DNA from: an uncultured Cytophagales bacterium
Lineage (GTDB): Bacteria > Bacteroidota > Bacteroidia > Cytophagales > Thermoflexibacteraceae
DNA: 64,000 bases
NCBI GenBank assembly: GCA_938039675.1
Contig: CALHUI010000015.1
Coordinates: 1-64,000, forward strand
Direction of reading: 5' to 3'
Positions 62,112-64,000 of this stretch are shown piece after piece. Under the pieces are notes generated by a model. That model was not told the DNA's origin. It saw nothing but the letters and a program-made list of their open reading frames with translations, and ran no database searches. Each line of letters opens with the position of its first letter. Position 1 is the first letter of the stretch. The position numbers and the translations under genes were made by a program.

Positions 62112-64000
<1,889 letters not shown>

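Overview
The window reads as chromosome of a Bacteroidota bacterium, most likely from the Cytophagales/Flexibacter-like branch. The evidence is a large Ig-like/PKD surface protein with a C-terminal type IX secretion sorting domain, a DUF2723 membrane protein, a fused OlsF-type acyltransferase, SiaB/SiaC proteins, paired RimO and MtaB methylthiotransferases, and promoters of the Bacteroidota form (TTTG, about 20 nt, TAnnTTTG). Shine-Dalgarno sequences are weak or absent, as usual in this phylum. I saw no tRNA, rRNA, CRISPR array, transposase or prophage. The assignment to order is inference; the phylum is well supported.

Layout. 1-2.6 kb: 3' part of a repeat-rich secreted adhesin-like protein. 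2.7-8.4 kb: a small unknown protein, thiL-rimO, a secreted protein, then pncB plus a NeuD-like acyltransferase. 8.5-11.8 kb: a CvfB-like S1 protein, siaB-siaC, a coiled-coil membrane protein and a SirB1-like protein. 11.8-16.8 kb: FAA hydrolase and class V aminotransferase, argB, and ilvA-chrA. 16.9-22.8 kb: a probable six-gene operon for envelope biogenesis (lipoprotein PPIase, SurA, MoxR ATPase, OlsF-like acyltransferase, Nudix, small unknown). 22.8-25.4 kb: PAQR protein and RluA-type synthase, then a Met/Trp-rich secreted protein. 25.5-31.6 kb: YDG-domain remnant, a dihydroorotase-like protein lacking metal ligands, purine nucleoside phosphorylase, greA-DUF502-radC, mtaB. 31.7-37.3 kb: DUF2723 protein, thrC, FAD oxidoreductase. 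37.4-40.3 kb: a strip of decayed genes (PIN toxin, diheme cytochrome, beta-helix protein). 40.4-49.5 kb: msrA, lytic transglycosylase, a membrane beta-propeller-like pair, coiled-coil lipoprotein, rsgA, TonB-domain lipoprotein, and a GT2-ECF sigma-GHL10 operon. 49.5-55.6 kb: three broken histidine kinases around a DUF6671 protein and proA. 55.6-64 kb: dapF, ruvX-def, hemL-DEAD helicase, UbiA-purN, and the 3' part of gyrB.

Two themes stand out. First, gene decay is concentrated at 37.4-40.3 kb and 49.5-55.6 kb, where nonsense mutations and frame changes hit accessory and sensory genes while the neighbouring housekeeping genes are intact. Second, many intergenic gaps hold recognisable -7 elements, including a palindromic divergent pair (rimO / secreted protein), an abutting face-to-face pair (thrC / oxidoreductase), and a greA leader with a terminator-like hairpin between promoter and start codon.

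I found no clearly new defence or mobile system. The best candidates for new biology are the SiaB/SiaC cassette with its coiled-coil membrane partner, the overlapping GT2-ECF-GHL10 operon without an evident anti-sigma gene, the membrane beta-propeller-like pair, and the greA leader. No gap longer than 300 bases is without at least a gene remnant. The shorter gaps at 37303-37457, 38108-38240, 43241-43376 and 57472-57608 show nothing I can name.
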